Below are positions 23,633-31,083 of a stretch of DNA of 38,703 nucleotides, piece after piece (position 1 is the first letter of the stretch; every line of letters begins with the position of its first letter). The DNA lies in contig JAUWRG010000011.1 in NCBI GenBank assembly GCA_030610655.1, positions 1-38,703 on the forward strand, given 5' to 3'. Position numbers and translations under genes: made by a program. The notes under the pieces were generated by a model. The model saw only the letters and a list, made by a program, of their open reading frames with translations, made no database searches and was not told the origin of the DNA. The DNA comes from Dehalococcoidia bacterium. GTDB lineage: Bacteria; Chloroflexota; Dehalococcoidia; E44-bin15.

Positions 23633-24712
23633 CTAGTTGTCTGAGGGTGCAGTTTCGACTTCGGGCAAGGGTCTGGGGAAGGTCCTCCTGGTTGCTTTGC
23701 ACAGCCATACCAAGCCAAGCATTATGGGCACCTCGGTCAACACGCCGACCACTGTGGCCAGCGCCGCTCCCGACGCGACGCCGAACAGGGTGGTGGCAAC
23801 GGCTATGGCGACCTCGAAGTGGTTGCTGCCGGCGATGATGGCCACCGGCGCTGCATCCTCATAGCGAAACTTCAGCAGCCTGGCGACAACGTAGGTGACC
23901 CCGAACACCACCAAGATATTCACCAGTATGCCTAAGGTGATCATGCCGATGATAGCAGGCAGCTCAACGATAATGTAGCCCTGATAGGTAAACAGGATCA
24001 CCAGAGTCACTAGCAACGCGATTATGGACACCTTTCCCAGTGGGGGCACAAGCCGCTTCTCAAACCAGTTGATACCTTTGCTTCTGATGACCTGTCTTCG
24101 GGTGAAATACCCAGCAATGAGCGGGGTAACGATGTATATCGCCACGGAAAGGGCGATCGTCTCCCAGGGCACTACTATACCTGAGATGCCCAGCAGGAAC
24201 ATGGCCAGGGGAGCATAGAGAACGACCATAGTGAGGGAGTTGATCGCTGTCATCACCAGGGTGTGGCCCATATTGCCACGAGCCAGATAGCTCCACACCA
24301 GAACCATGGCGGTGCAGGGCGCCACCCCAAGGAGGATCAGACCTGCCCGGTATTGCTGAATCTGATCAGGGGTGAGGAGATGGCCAAAGACGACGCTGAG
24401 GAACAACCAAGCAAATAGGGCCATGCTAAAGGGTTTTACTACCCAGTTGGCGAAAAGGGTGAGGCCTATGGGCCTTGGGGATCGCAGTGCGTTTTTGATC
24501 TCCTCCCAGCTTATCTGCACCATTATGGGGTAGATCATGGCGAAGAGGCAGATGGCTATCGGCACTGAGATGTGAGCTACCTCCAGCCTTGCCAGGAAAT
24601 CCGAAATCTGGGGGAGAAGCCTCCCCAGACCTGTTCCCACCAGAATACACAGGGCGACCCATATAGTGAGGTATTTCTCCCAGATACCTAATTTCCGTTC
24701 TTTCTCAGCCAT
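23633..24712 (-). CDS. acr3: ACR3-family arsenite efflux permease
   Basis: A 359-residue ACR3 transporter with ten membrane segments, which exports As(III). The family Cys is in GVAPCTAMVLVWSYLARGN near residue 147 and the conserved Glu in LTEVPIMLGLVW near 330. NHFEVAIAVATTLFG is also typical. The start is ATG at 24712 after TAGGGGGATATGAC; the longer frame upstream is not supported. It lies at the distal end of the arsenical operon. Confidence 0.94.
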   Translation of the reverse strand: MAEKERKLGIWEKYLTIWVALCILVGTGLGRLLPQISDFLARLEVAHISVPIAICLFAMIYPIMVQISWEEIKNALRSPRPIGLTLFANWVVKPFSMALFAWLFLSVVFGHLLTPDQIQQYRAGLILLGVAPCTAMVLVWSYLARGNMGHTLVMTAINSLTMVVLYAPLAMFLLGISGIVVPWETIALSVAIYIVTPLIAGYFTRRQVIRSKGINWFEKRLVPPLGKVSIIALLVTLVILFTYQGYIIVELPAIIGMITLGILVNILVVFGVTYVVARLLKFRYEDAAPVAIIAGSNHFEVAIAVATTLFGVASGAALATVVGVLTEVPIMLGLVWLCKATRRTFPRPLPEVETAPSDN

Positions 24713-24829
24713 GTCATATCCCCCTATCTTCTTTACCGGGCTTGCCTTTACCGTAAAACCATGCCTCCAAGAACAGAAATTCACCCCGATGAAGAAGTAC
24801 TGAACCGCCAAGTGCAGCATGATGAAGTC

Positions 24830-24914
24830 GCACGGCCAGGAATATGCCGAGGGTTAAGAAACGATCCACTACTGAGAGTCTACTGGCTGTGGCATTGTGT
24901 TCTCTATTATCCAC
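24830..24914 (-). pseudogene. possible N-terminal remnant of another ACR3 gene
   Basis: An ATG at 24914 opens a frame with SRLSVVDRFLTLGIFLAV, which resembles the typical start of ACR3 permeases. The likeness ends there and the frame continues as unrelated sequence. It lies directly upstream of the intact acr3, so it may be the scar of an ACR3 replacement or duplication. Confidence 0.45.
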
Positions 24915-24928
24915 TGCTTACACCTTTA

Positions 24929-25441
24929 CTACGCATTTAATTTAGTTTCTATGGTACGCTGTCTACGGGCGAACCACCCTTCTAGGCTGAGTAATTGAGA
25001 GTTACTTCCAGCTAGCAGCAGGAGAAGGGCAGCCAGCATGAGAAAACAGTCCAGGGTGAGTGCGTGAAAAGCGGAGAGCGGAATGGATTCGCCGAAACAA
25101 CTGCCGCAGTACAGTTCTCCTCTGACAATTGCGGTCACGTTGGCAATCATGAAGCTTAGTCCTATCAGTAGGGTGGCAAAGGCACTGGGTTTGAGCAATA
25201 CGCCCAGCAAAAGATAGGCTCCAATCAAAAGTTCAATCCAGGGTAATGCGATTCCGTAGGCTGTTGCTAGCGAGTAGGGCAACAGATGATAACTCTGGAC
25301 GATCTCGACGAATCGAGATTGTAACGGGAGTTTGGTCACAGCGGAAAAAACGAAGGTTGCGCCCACAAATAGCCGTAGAACCATGACAAGATACGAGTTT
25401 CGGAGAACCATAGCCACTTGCTTTGATCTAATTACCGCCAT
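24929..25441 (-). CDS. MauE/DoxX-type redox-associated membrane protein
   Basis: A 170-residue protein with four or five membrane helices: MVLRLFVGATFVFSAVTKL near residue 19, ALPWIELLIGAYLLLGVLLK near 64, and TLLIGLSFMIANVTAIVRG near 90. It then has a Cys pair in YCGSCFGE (CGSC), typical of MauE/DoxX-like proteins that pass electrons to thiol-disulfide partners. It overlaps the upstream DsbA-like gene by 14 bp. It probably services the disulfide chemistry of the operon (inference). A start at the ATG at 25411 is also possible. Confidence 0.8.
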   Translation of the reverse strand: MAVIRSKQVAMVLRNSYLVMVLRLFVGATFVFSAVTKLPLQSRFVEIVQSYHLLPYSLATAYGIALPWIELLIGAYLLLGVLLKPSAFATLLIGLSFMIANVTAIVRGELYCGSCFGESIPLSAFHALTLDCFLMLAALLLLLAGSNSQLLSLEGWFARRQRTIETKLNA

Positions 25442-26042
25442 TGGCTTCTATCCTTTCTAATTCCTCATCAATGGCTCTACACAAATCGTTCAGTGTGCCC
25501 GGATATTTCTCGTACTCCTTTTCATTGATGAATACCGATACATACCTTACACCTGCTGAAATTGCCTTTTCTTTGGCTAACTGGACCATTTCGGTAAACT
25601 CCCCGCTATAGAGCGCTTCATTGAACCTTTCCATATCAAGCCCCAGACCCTCTGCAACGGCTTTTAATTCGGACATGTTATCCGGCACGTCCTGTATAAT
25701 CCTGTCGTGCATCTGCCATAATTTACCTTGGTCTCCAGCAGCCTCCAGTGCCTCGGCTATTTCCTCGGAAAACCCTGAAGAAGGGTAATGATGGTAAACC
25801 AATCTTATTTCCTTAGGATACATATCTAGTGCCTGTACCAACAAGAGTTGCTTATCCACGCATTCAGGACATAGGAAATCTGGATACGCTTCAATGGTGA
25901 CAGGGGCATCATCGGCACCGCGGCACCAGCCTTCGCAAGTGCAAGATAGGCGTTGTGTATCACTATTCCACAGGAAGAACCCTATGGTCAGGATGGCTAT
26001 AGTTATCAATAACACAGTGACTACATATTCCCTTGTCCACAT
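25428..26042 (-). CDS. membrane-anchored DsbA-like thioredoxin-fold protein
   Basis: A 204-residue protein with one N-terminal anchor (VVTVLLITIAILTIGFFLW, residues 7-25), a Cys-rich CTCEGWC segment, and a DsbA/thioredoxin fold with the active site DFLCPECV (CPEC, near residues 58-61). HHYPSSGFSEEIAEALEAAG and VFINEKEYEKYPGTLNDL are the usual later motifs of this group. It acts outside the membrane on disulfides. The start is ATG at 26042 after an AGGGGGG site. It overlaps the MauE-like gene, so the two probably form a redox pair. Confidence 0.85.
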   Translation of the reverse strand: MWTREYVVTVLLITIAILTIGFFLWNSDTQRLSCTCEGWCRGADDAPVTIEAYPDFLCPECVDKQLLLVQALDMYPKEIRLVYHHYPSSGFSEEIAEALEAAGDQGKLWQMHDRIIQDVPDNMSELKAVAEGLGLDMERFNEALYSGEFTEMVQLAKEKAISAGVRYVSVFINEKEYEKYPGTLNDLCRAIDEELERIEANGGN

Positions 26043-26122
26043 CTTCTCTATACCCCCCCTATTTAGGTACTTTCGCAGAAACCTGTGTTATCCATCTCAT
26101 TCTCAACCCGCTCTGACACAAG

Positions 26123-26650
26123 CTAGCCTCCGCGCTCCACCAAGGAGAATAATACTTGACGCTTTTCCTGCCATTCATGGCTGAGGAGAGGGCAGCACTC
26201 GCTGATCTCTGCCTCTTGCCGGACCAGTTTGGCGGCAAATGCCATGCAGGTGCGCTCACCGCACTCTCCGCAGTTGGTGCCAGGGAGCAGCCTGTACAGT
26301 TCCAGTACCTTGACCTCGTCTCCTCTCCTGAAGCTCGGCTCTATCTCTTGACGATTCTGCCACGTGGTGTTGATGAAATCCTTGACCCACTCGAGAATCT
26401 GCACCGCATCTCCCCTGTCCCGGAGCCCGGAGACCGTGATGCGGCGGGGGAAAAGGTTAATCGCCTTCCCTTCCCATATGAAGCGCAGGGTACCCCCCTC
26501 ATGATTGAAGGTGCCTGCCTTCACCCTGGCGTTGAGGTAGGGAAGTACCTCACGGATGTCCTCCGACAACTTGGCAATGGCGTTCACCCTTACTGCCGAA
26601 GTAACACACTCGGGCAACGAGACCTCATAGATGTAGGATGATAATAGCAT
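26123..26650 (-). CDS. 4Fe-4S protein with Rnf/CODH-type FeS domain
   Basis: A 175-residue soluble protein. The C-terminal part has GTNCGECGERTCMAFAAKL followed by a fourth Cys about 15 residues on (SECCPL), the four-Cys pattern of the FeS domain found in RnfB and CODH/ACS subunits. The N-terminal 100 residues (NAIAKLSEDIREVLPYLNAR, NHEGGTLRFIWEGKAINLFP) have no clear family. I choose ATG at 26650 after AGGGGGTAAGCCA over a GTG inside the previous gene. It could deliver electrons in the operon's arsenical reduction or reductive C-As cleavage (inference). Confidence 0.78.
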   Translation of the reverse strand: MLLSSYIYEVSLPECVTSAVRVNAIAKLSEDIREVLPYLNARVKAGTFNHEGGTLRFIWEGKAINLFPRRITVSGLRDRGDAVQILEWVKDFINTTWQNRQEIEPSFRRGDEVKVLELYRLLPGTNCGECGERTCMAFAAKLVRQEAEISECCPLLSHEWQEKRQVLFSLVERGG

Positions 26651-26661
26651 TGGCTTACCCC

Positions 26662-27378
26662 CTACGCTTGAATCCACAGGACCACGTAGTATATGCCCGT
26701 GGCGATAAAGACTAGCGCTGCAATCCTCCGAATAATTCTTTCTGCCGTAGTGACTTTATTCAACCAAGTGGCAACGCTGGCGACTCCGGCCGCTAGAAGA
26801 ATGGCAAAGATGAGGACGGGGAGACCTGTGCCAATAGCGAACACAGCGGGGAAGGTGATACCCCATGTAGATGTAAGCGCCAGGGGCACCAAAATGCCAA
26901 AGAAAAGCACCGCAGTATTGGGGCAAAATGCTAGGGCGAAAACGATCCCCAACAGGAACGCTCCGAGGCTCCCCCATTTGGCGACTCTCTCTCCTATTGA
27001 AGTAAGCTTTCCACCGGTTTGAACCAGTGGAAGCTTGATAATACCCAGCAGGATGATCCCCACTATGATCAAGAGCGGTCCCATGAATCGCTCACCGGTA
27101 TCCTGAAGTAGTAGGGCAAGGCGAGGAATACTTACCCCGGCAAGGATAACCAATGCCCCAAGCGTGAAGTACGAAACGGTACGCCCCAGCATGTACAGGA
27201 TTCCTGAAGTGGCTACTTGCCTGCGGTCTGAAAACCTACGGCTGATGTATGCCATTGCAGTGATGTTGGTGGCCAGGGGACAGGGGCTGATGGCGGCCAG
27301 TAGCCCTATCAAAAAAGCACAGAGAAGAGACAGGCTACCACTTTGGGACAACCGCATAACGAATTCGCTAAAATCCAC
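26662..27378 (-). CDS. arsG: CcdA/DsbD-like permease of the ArsG type
   Basis: A 238-residue membrane protein with six or seven helices. The paired Cys-Pro motifs of CcdA/DsbD proteins are present: LAAISPCPLATNI near residue 33 and LAFCPNTAVLFFG near residue 152. These Cys carry electrons across the membrane. In arsenical operons this group is annotated as ArsG and occurs next to ArsF, as here, where ArsEFG have been tied to reduction or efflux of nitro- and aminoaryl arsenicals. The start is GTG at 27378 after GGGAGAG. It lies 3 bp from arsF. Confidence 0.82.
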   Translation of the reverse strand: MDFSEFVMRLSQSGSLSLLCAFLIGLLAAISPCPLATNITAMAYISRRFSDRRQVATSGILYMLGRTVSYFTLGALVILAGVSIPRLALLLQDTGERFMGPLLIIVGIILLGIIKLPLVQTGGKLTSIGERVAKWGSLGAFLLGIVFALAFCPNTAVLFFGILVPLALTSTWGITFPAVFAIGTGLPVLIFAILLAAGVASVATWLNKVTTAERIIRRIAALVFIATGIYYVVLWIQA

Positions 27379-27381
27379 AGC

Positions 27382-27843
27382 TTACTCTCCCAGGTGCTCC
27401 TCTATCTCTCCTTTTACCGTGCTGACACACGCCTCGTCATCGCCCACGACAAACCAGATGTCGGTCACGTACTCAATGTGATCTATGCCATCTATTACCT
27501 CATTTATGAATAGGGACGACCCATAGGCTCCGTACTTCTCAATCATGACAGCGTTGGCTTCGTCCTGTACGTTGAGTATCTTGAACACCAACTCTCCACT
27601 GGCCAGTTCCTCTTGAAAGTACGTTTCTACAGCGTACGTCACGCAATTTTCGGCGTAGACACAAGGAGAGCAGCGACGCGCGCGGTGAAAGTACACTACC
27701 TCCACCCCATTTTGCAGGGTTGGAGGTTCCTGGGTGTCAATAGGCTCATTTTTGGCAGGACCACTGCACGCACATATAATGCCACATGACAGGATTAGGA
27801 TTAGTATTAAGCTGCAGAAAGTGGCCTTGGTCAATAGATTCAT
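27382..27843 (-). CDS. arsF: ArsF-like lipoprotein with CxxC thioredoxin-type motif
   Basis: A 153-residue protein. The first 26 residues form a lipoprotein-type signal (LILILILSCGIICAC), so it is probably anchored outside the membrane. The mature part has VVYFHRARRCSPCVYAENCV with an RCSPC redox site, and later SSLFINEVIDGIDHIEY, matching ArsF-type proteins named as nitrophenyl-compound nitroreductase subunits. I choose ATG at 27843 because AAGGAGG lies just upstream; the open frame continues further upstream into a different small gene. It works with the ArsG permease next to it. Confidence 0.82.
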   Translation of the reverse strand: MNLLTKATFCSLILILILSCGIICACSGPAKNEPIDTQEPPTLQNGVEVVYFHRARRCSPCVYAENCVTYAVETYFQEELASGELVFKILNVQDEANAVMIEKYGAYGSSLFINEVIDGIDHIEYVTDIWFVVGDDEACVSTVKGEIEEHLGE

Positions 27844-28107
27844 ACTATCCTCCTTAGTCTTCGCTTCGCATATGCGATCAGGGCGTAGCCGCCAAGCACT
27901 ATTGGCCATTTTGAATCTCTCCACGGGGTCACCACCGGTGTCCAGATGTGACTTCAGCTTGCCTTTTTGGGAACGTACTATCTTCTCATAGACCGATTTC
28001 TTCAGGAAAATCAGTGCTTCCTTCTCCTCACCGTCGGTGATGATGCGCTCAAGTTCGAGCAATTCTTGCTCGTCGAGAGATATAGCTGTCTTCCTGATTT
28101 CCAGCAC
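27840..28107 (-). CDS. small conserved-looking protein with probable frameshift
   Basis: GTG at 28107 (after CTGAGGAGG) opens a frame reading TAISLDEQELLELERIITDG, EKEALIFLKKSVYEKIVRSQ and HLDTGGDPVERF. In this frame it runs without stop into arsF. If one A is removed from an A4 run (27909-27912 on the plus strand as TTTT), the frame instead reads KWPIVLGGYALIAYAKRRL and a few basic residues. It then ends with TGA overlapping the arsF ATG (ATGA), a normal operon junction with a membrane-like tail. The function is unknown. The start overlaps the DUF169 gene by 59 bp. Confidence 0.5.
27866..27877. promoter_or_regulatory. ArsR-site-like palindrome TCGCATATGCGA, inside the operon
   Basis: A perfect 12-bp palindrome 23 bp upstream of the arsF start. 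It shares CGCATAT/ATATGCG with the palindromes near arsR (30621-30632 and 31023-31034). It could be a second ArsR site or chance. Confidence 0.4.
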
Positions 28108-28861
28108 GGCATACCTCCTCAGGTAGTTCCCTTTCCAACAGGGCGTTGTAGACGGTCTTCCCTCTCACTCTGGGAATAGCTTTTTTGTTCAGCTTCCCTA
28201 GCGAGGACACAATTGTATCCAGATCTTTGATGGGGAAACCCAGCACGCACTCGCTCTCAGCCACATTCGTTGCCTCGCGACAGCCGTAGCAACCAAGGGA
28301 GGCATTGAGCTTTTGATTCAGAAATGGACTAATAGTAACGTCAACACACGTAGCCTGCAGGATGGCGGTGTTGAAATCCAGCCTGCATCCGGTCTCAAAG
28401 ACCAGCGCCAGGGCTACCCACATCAGGTGCTCAGGAGCCGACTCCAGGACTACCACATCCGGCTCAAAAGGTGCATCGGCAAGGGGGCAGCAAGCTACTA
28501 TCTTGTATTTGCCCATTTCCAGGCGGGACATAGTGCTGAGAGTATTCCTGGCAGCAGCCGGGCTCCCGAAAATGCCCATTCTCGCAGGCATCTCGCCCGA
28601 CGACAGCTTAACAGGCGGTGCTTTGAAGCCTAACGCCCAGGCCGCTGCCGGGCATGAGATGTTGTCCGCGGTGAGAAAAAGCTTCCTACCCTCCCTGTCA
28701 CCCATTAGCACCTGGCAGTAGCGGCGTCTACTTGGCAGCGCAAAGCCGTCCAGTGATGCCACATCCTCAAAGAACTTGACTGCTATTGGCTCGTAGGGCA
28801 GACCCAAGATGTCTCTCAGCACGCTTGCCGAGCGTTCCAATTTGACGTTATGCTTCCCCAT
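28049..28861 (-). CDS. DUF169 family protein
   Basis: A 270-residue protein of the DUF169 group: LGLPYEPIAVKFFED near residue 19, RRYCQVLMGDREGRKLFL near 46, then NISCPAAAWALGFKAPP near 67, and LGCYGCREATNVAESECVLG near 196. The scattered conserved Cys suggest metal or cluster binding. The family is common in anaerobes and has no settled function; here it sits inside an arsenical operon. The start is ATG at 28861, overlapping the upstream CMD gene by 14 bp. Its last residues overlap the small gene that follows. Confidence 0.82.
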   Translation of the reverse strand: MGKHNVKLERSASVLRDILGLPYEPIAVKFFEDVASLDGFALPSRRRYCQVLMGDREGRKLFLTADNISCPAAAWALGFKAPPVKLSSGEMPARMGIFGSPAAARNTLSTMSRLEMGKYKIVACCPLADAPFEPDVVVLESAPEHLMWVALALVFETGCRLDFNTAILQATCVDVTISPFLNQKLNASLGCYGCREATNVAESECVLGFPIKDLDTIVSSLGKLNKKAIPRVRGKTVYNALLERELPEEVCRAGNQEDSYISRRARIART

Positions 28862-29225
28862 TGTCTCTCGTCAGGTGTTCAAGTCCTTCGGCAGCGGAGG
28901 CAAAGACTGTTGAAGCGAGCGCAAAGCGAGCTGCTATGATTGCCTCTCCTATTTCTTCTTTGCTCACCCCAGCGCGCCTGGCAATCTTAATGAAGGTCTC
29001 CGTGCACAGGTGGCTGGAAACCGCCGATGCCACGGAAATCATGATGAGATGCTTGTATTTGGCAGGAATGTGGGGCAAATCAAAGACGAACTTCCGTTCC
29101 TGGGCCTGCCGGGGGATCCACTCCGGAAGAACCTTGGACATGAGCACCATCGGCCTTGGCTCCTCGCCCAGGTTCTGCGCCATCATGTTCAAGATTTGGT
29201 CCACCGTTGGCTCTTTCTGTTCCAT
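28848..29225 (-). CDS. carboxymuconolactone decarboxylase / AhpD-like protein
   Basis: A 125-residue all-helical protein of the CMD fold: HLIMISVASAVSSHLCTETF near residue 59, then IKIARRAGVSKEEIGEAIIA. AhpD relatives use a CxxC pair at this point, but only one Cys (SHLCTETF) is present, so peroxidase-type disulfide chemistry may not occur. ATG at 29225 follows AGGAGG at 11 bp. It is part of the arsenical operon. Its role there is unknown. Confidence 0.8.
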   Translation of the reverse strand: MEQKEPTVDQILNMMAQNLGEEPRPMVLMSKVLPEWIPRQAQERKFVFDLPHIPAKYKHLIMISVASAVSSHLCTETFIKIARRAGVSKEEIGEAIIAARFALASTVFASAAEGLEHLTRDNGEA

Positions 29226-29270
29226 AAGATCATTATCCTCCTTCCCAGGCTGTCCGGGAGCCGATTGATC

Positions 29271-29531
29271 TTACTTCTGCGACTCGCTTTTGGCGAGGGC
29301 GTTGACAATGAGCCGCGTGACCTCCGCCTTGCTCGGCACCTTGCCGGAGCTAACGAGTTCCTCGTTCACCACAAGGCCTGGGGTGGTCAGGATGGGGTAC
29401 TCCATAATCTTCTTGACATCCTTGACCTCTTCTATCGTGGCGTCAATCCCTAGCTCCTGCACCACCTCCCTCGTTGTTTTCTTTAGTTGGTCACACCGGG
29501 CGCAGCCCGGTCCAAGGACCTTGATTATCAT
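29271..29531 (-). CDS. small thioredoxin-like redox protein
   Basis: An 86-residue thioredoxin_3/redox-active-disulfide-type protein: MIIKVLGPGCARCDQLKK with the CARC active site, EYPILTTPGLVVNEEL with the cis-Pro, and KAEVTRLIVNALAK. It is cytosolic and reduces partner disulfides. ATG at 29531 follows GAAAGGAGGGG. A broken paralogue closes the operon at 23384-23629. The product could recycle the Cys pairs of ArsG or a reductase in the operon (inference). Confidence 0.92.
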   Translation of the reverse strand: MIIKVLGPGCARCDQLKKTTREVVQELGIDATIEEVKDVKKIMEYPILTTPGLVVNEELVSSGKVPSKAEVTRLIVNALAKSESQK

Positions 29532-29549
29532 TCTTCACCCCTCCTTTCT

Positions 29550-30587
29550 CTATTGCGTTATCAGGCCAAAGACATATCCTGAGACGGTGGCCATGACTAC
29601 CACCAGTGCGATGTAGACCAGCGTCTTCTTCGTTCCCATAATGCCACGGATGACCAGCATGTTGGGCAGGGAAAGGGCCGGCCCGGCCAGCAGCAGGGCC
29701 AGCGCTGGTCCCTTGCCCATGCCCAGGTCCATAAACGCCCTGACGATGGGCACCTCAGTCAGTGTAGCGAAGTACATCAACGAACCCACCAGCGAGGCGA
29801 CGAAATTGGCCAGAAAACTGTTGCCGCCAACCACCGGGGTGATCACAGATTCAGGAACACCCGCCCTGATCATGCCGGCGGCAAACACCCCCACTAGAAG
29901 CCATGGTGCTATCAGTCTGACGAAGCGAAGTGTCTCCTTCATCCACTGTACCAGTTCGCCCTTTTGAAACCAGCGCCACAGTATGGCAGCCAGGATGGCA
30001 AGCAGGACGCCGGTGGCAATCCATTGTTTCAATGAGGCGGCGATAAGGATGCCAACCAGCAGGACGAAGAATATGATCTGCTGCCACCAGGTTTTTCCTT
30101 CTGGGTCTGAAGCAAGCATGGCAAAAGCCTGGTCGTCCTTGGCAGTTTCTTCCTTGCGGTAGATTAGAGCCATGGTCAGCCCAATGACCACGGCGAAGAC
30201 GATGGCACCGATGGCTCGCCCGACTCCCAGGTCGTAGCCCAGCAGGCGTGCCGAATAGACGATGGCTAGCACGTTGATTGCCGGCGCCGAGTACAGAAAA
30301 GCGATCGCCGGACCGAGGCCAGCCCCTCTCTTGTATATGCCGCCGAATAGAGGCAGTACGGTGCAGGAGCACACAGCCAGGATAGTGCCGGAGACCGAAG
30401 CAACGCTGTATGACAGCAGCTTCTTAGCCTGCGGGCCAAAGTACTTCAAGACCGCTCCCTGGGAAATGAAGATGGCAATCGCACCAGCTATGAAAAAGGC
30501 GGGGACCAAGCAGGTGAGGACGTGCAACGACAGGTAGTCTGCCAGTGTGGTTAAGCCGCCCCACAGAATATCGATGAAGACATTCAT
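29550..30587 (-). CDS. arsP: ArsP-type permease (DUF318)
   Basis: A 345-residue membrane protein with about eight helices in two halves. SGTILAVCSCTVLPLFGGIYKRGAG near residue 63 carries the CSC motif, with APAINVLA following. The second half has VGSLMYFATLTEVPIVRAFMD and GPALALLLAGPALSLPNMLV. Characterised ArsP members export trivalent organoarsenicals, which fits the operon. ATG at 30587 lies just past the ArsR-site-like palindrome. Confidence 0.86.
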   Translation of the reverse strand: MNVFIDILWGGLTTLADYLSLHVLTCLVPAFFIAGAIAIFISQGAVLKYFGPQAKKLLSYSVASVSGTILAVCSCTVLPLFGGIYKRGAGLGPAIAFLYSAPAINVLAIVYSARLLGYDLGVGRAIGAIVFAVVIGLTMALIYRKEETAKDDQAFAMLASDPEGKTWWQQIIFFVLLVGILIAASLKQWIATGVLLAILAAILWRWFQKGELVQWMKETLRFVRLIAPWLLVGVFAAGMIRAGVPESVITPVVGGNSFLANFVASLVGSLMYFATLTEVPIVRAFMDLGMGKGPALALLLAGPALSLPNMLVIRGIMGTKKTLVYIALVVVMATVSGYVFGLITQ

Positions 30588-30620
30588 AGTATGTTATATG
30601 TTTCCTTAGTTGCGCACCAA

Positions 30621-30632
30621 CGCATATATGCG
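30621..30632. promoter_or_regulatory. ArsR-site-like palindrome between arsR and arsP
   Basis: The perfect palindrome CGCATATATGCG lies 14 bp after the arsR stop and 34 bp before the arsP start. It shares the ATATGCG core with the palindrome in the arsR promoter region. It is likely an operator that keeps the distal operon silent without arsenic. Confidence 0.55.
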
Positions 30633-30646
30633 ATAAAAAAAGAGAA

Positions 30647-31006
30647 TCACCTACGGGAACGCCGGACACACTCAGGTCCGACGCGCTTGGCCTTCCTCAG
30701 GCGCTCCCTGTCCAGAGCTGCCACTTCCTTTCCTTCGAGCCCCTTGTCTACGGCCTCAATCAAGTCGGACATGTATGCTTTAACACCCTCTTGGTCTATT
30801 GAGTACAGCGACCACAAGCCCTCTTTCCTCAGCTCGAGAAAGCCAGCGTCGTACAGGGCACTCAAGTTGCGCGAGGCCCTGGTCTGAGAGATGTCCAGCG
30901 CCTGCATCACCTCGCACACACAGCACTCTCGCTCCAGCAACAGCTTGAGGATCCTGAGCCTGGTCTCGTCGGATAGAGCCTTGAAGGATTTGACCAATTC
31001 ACGCAT
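30647..31006 (-). CDS. arsR: ArsR-family arsenic-responsive repressor
   Basis: A 119-residue ArsR/SmtB repressor. FKALSDETRLRILKLLLERE is the family start. The arsenic-binding site is ECCVCEV with Cys28, Cys29 and Cys31, on the alpha-3-type helix. The recognition helix follows as ALDISQTRASRNLSALYDAG. The C-terminal 40 residues are basic (ERLRKAKRVG). The start is ATG at 31006. It is the first gene of the minus-strand operon and probably represses its own promoter; As(III) or organoarsenicals release it. Confidence 0.95.
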   Translation of the reverse strand: MRELVKSFKALSDETRLRILKLLLERECCVCEVMQALDISQTRASRNLSALYDAGFLELRKEGLWSLYSIDQEGVKAYMSDLIEAVDKGLEGKEVAALDRERLRKAKRVGPECVRRSRR

Positions 31007-31022
31007 GTTGAAGTTTGTCTTT

Positions 31023-31071
31023 ATATGCGCATCTACGCCTATATTCTACCATGTGTCGGTGACTTTGTCAA
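31023..31071 (-). promoter_or_regulatory. arsR promoter with overlapping operator
   Basis: On the minus strand TTGACA (31071-31066) and TAGAAT (31048-31043) are exactly 17 bp apart, a near-consensus sigma-70 promoter. Downstream of the -10, around the expected start of transcription, lies the near-palindrome TATATGCGCATCTA (31023-31036) with a perfect ATGCGCAT centre. Its ATATGCG core matches 30621-30632. This arrangement fits repression by ArsR. Confidence 0.75.
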
Positions 31072-31083
31072 CTGGGCTTCGCG

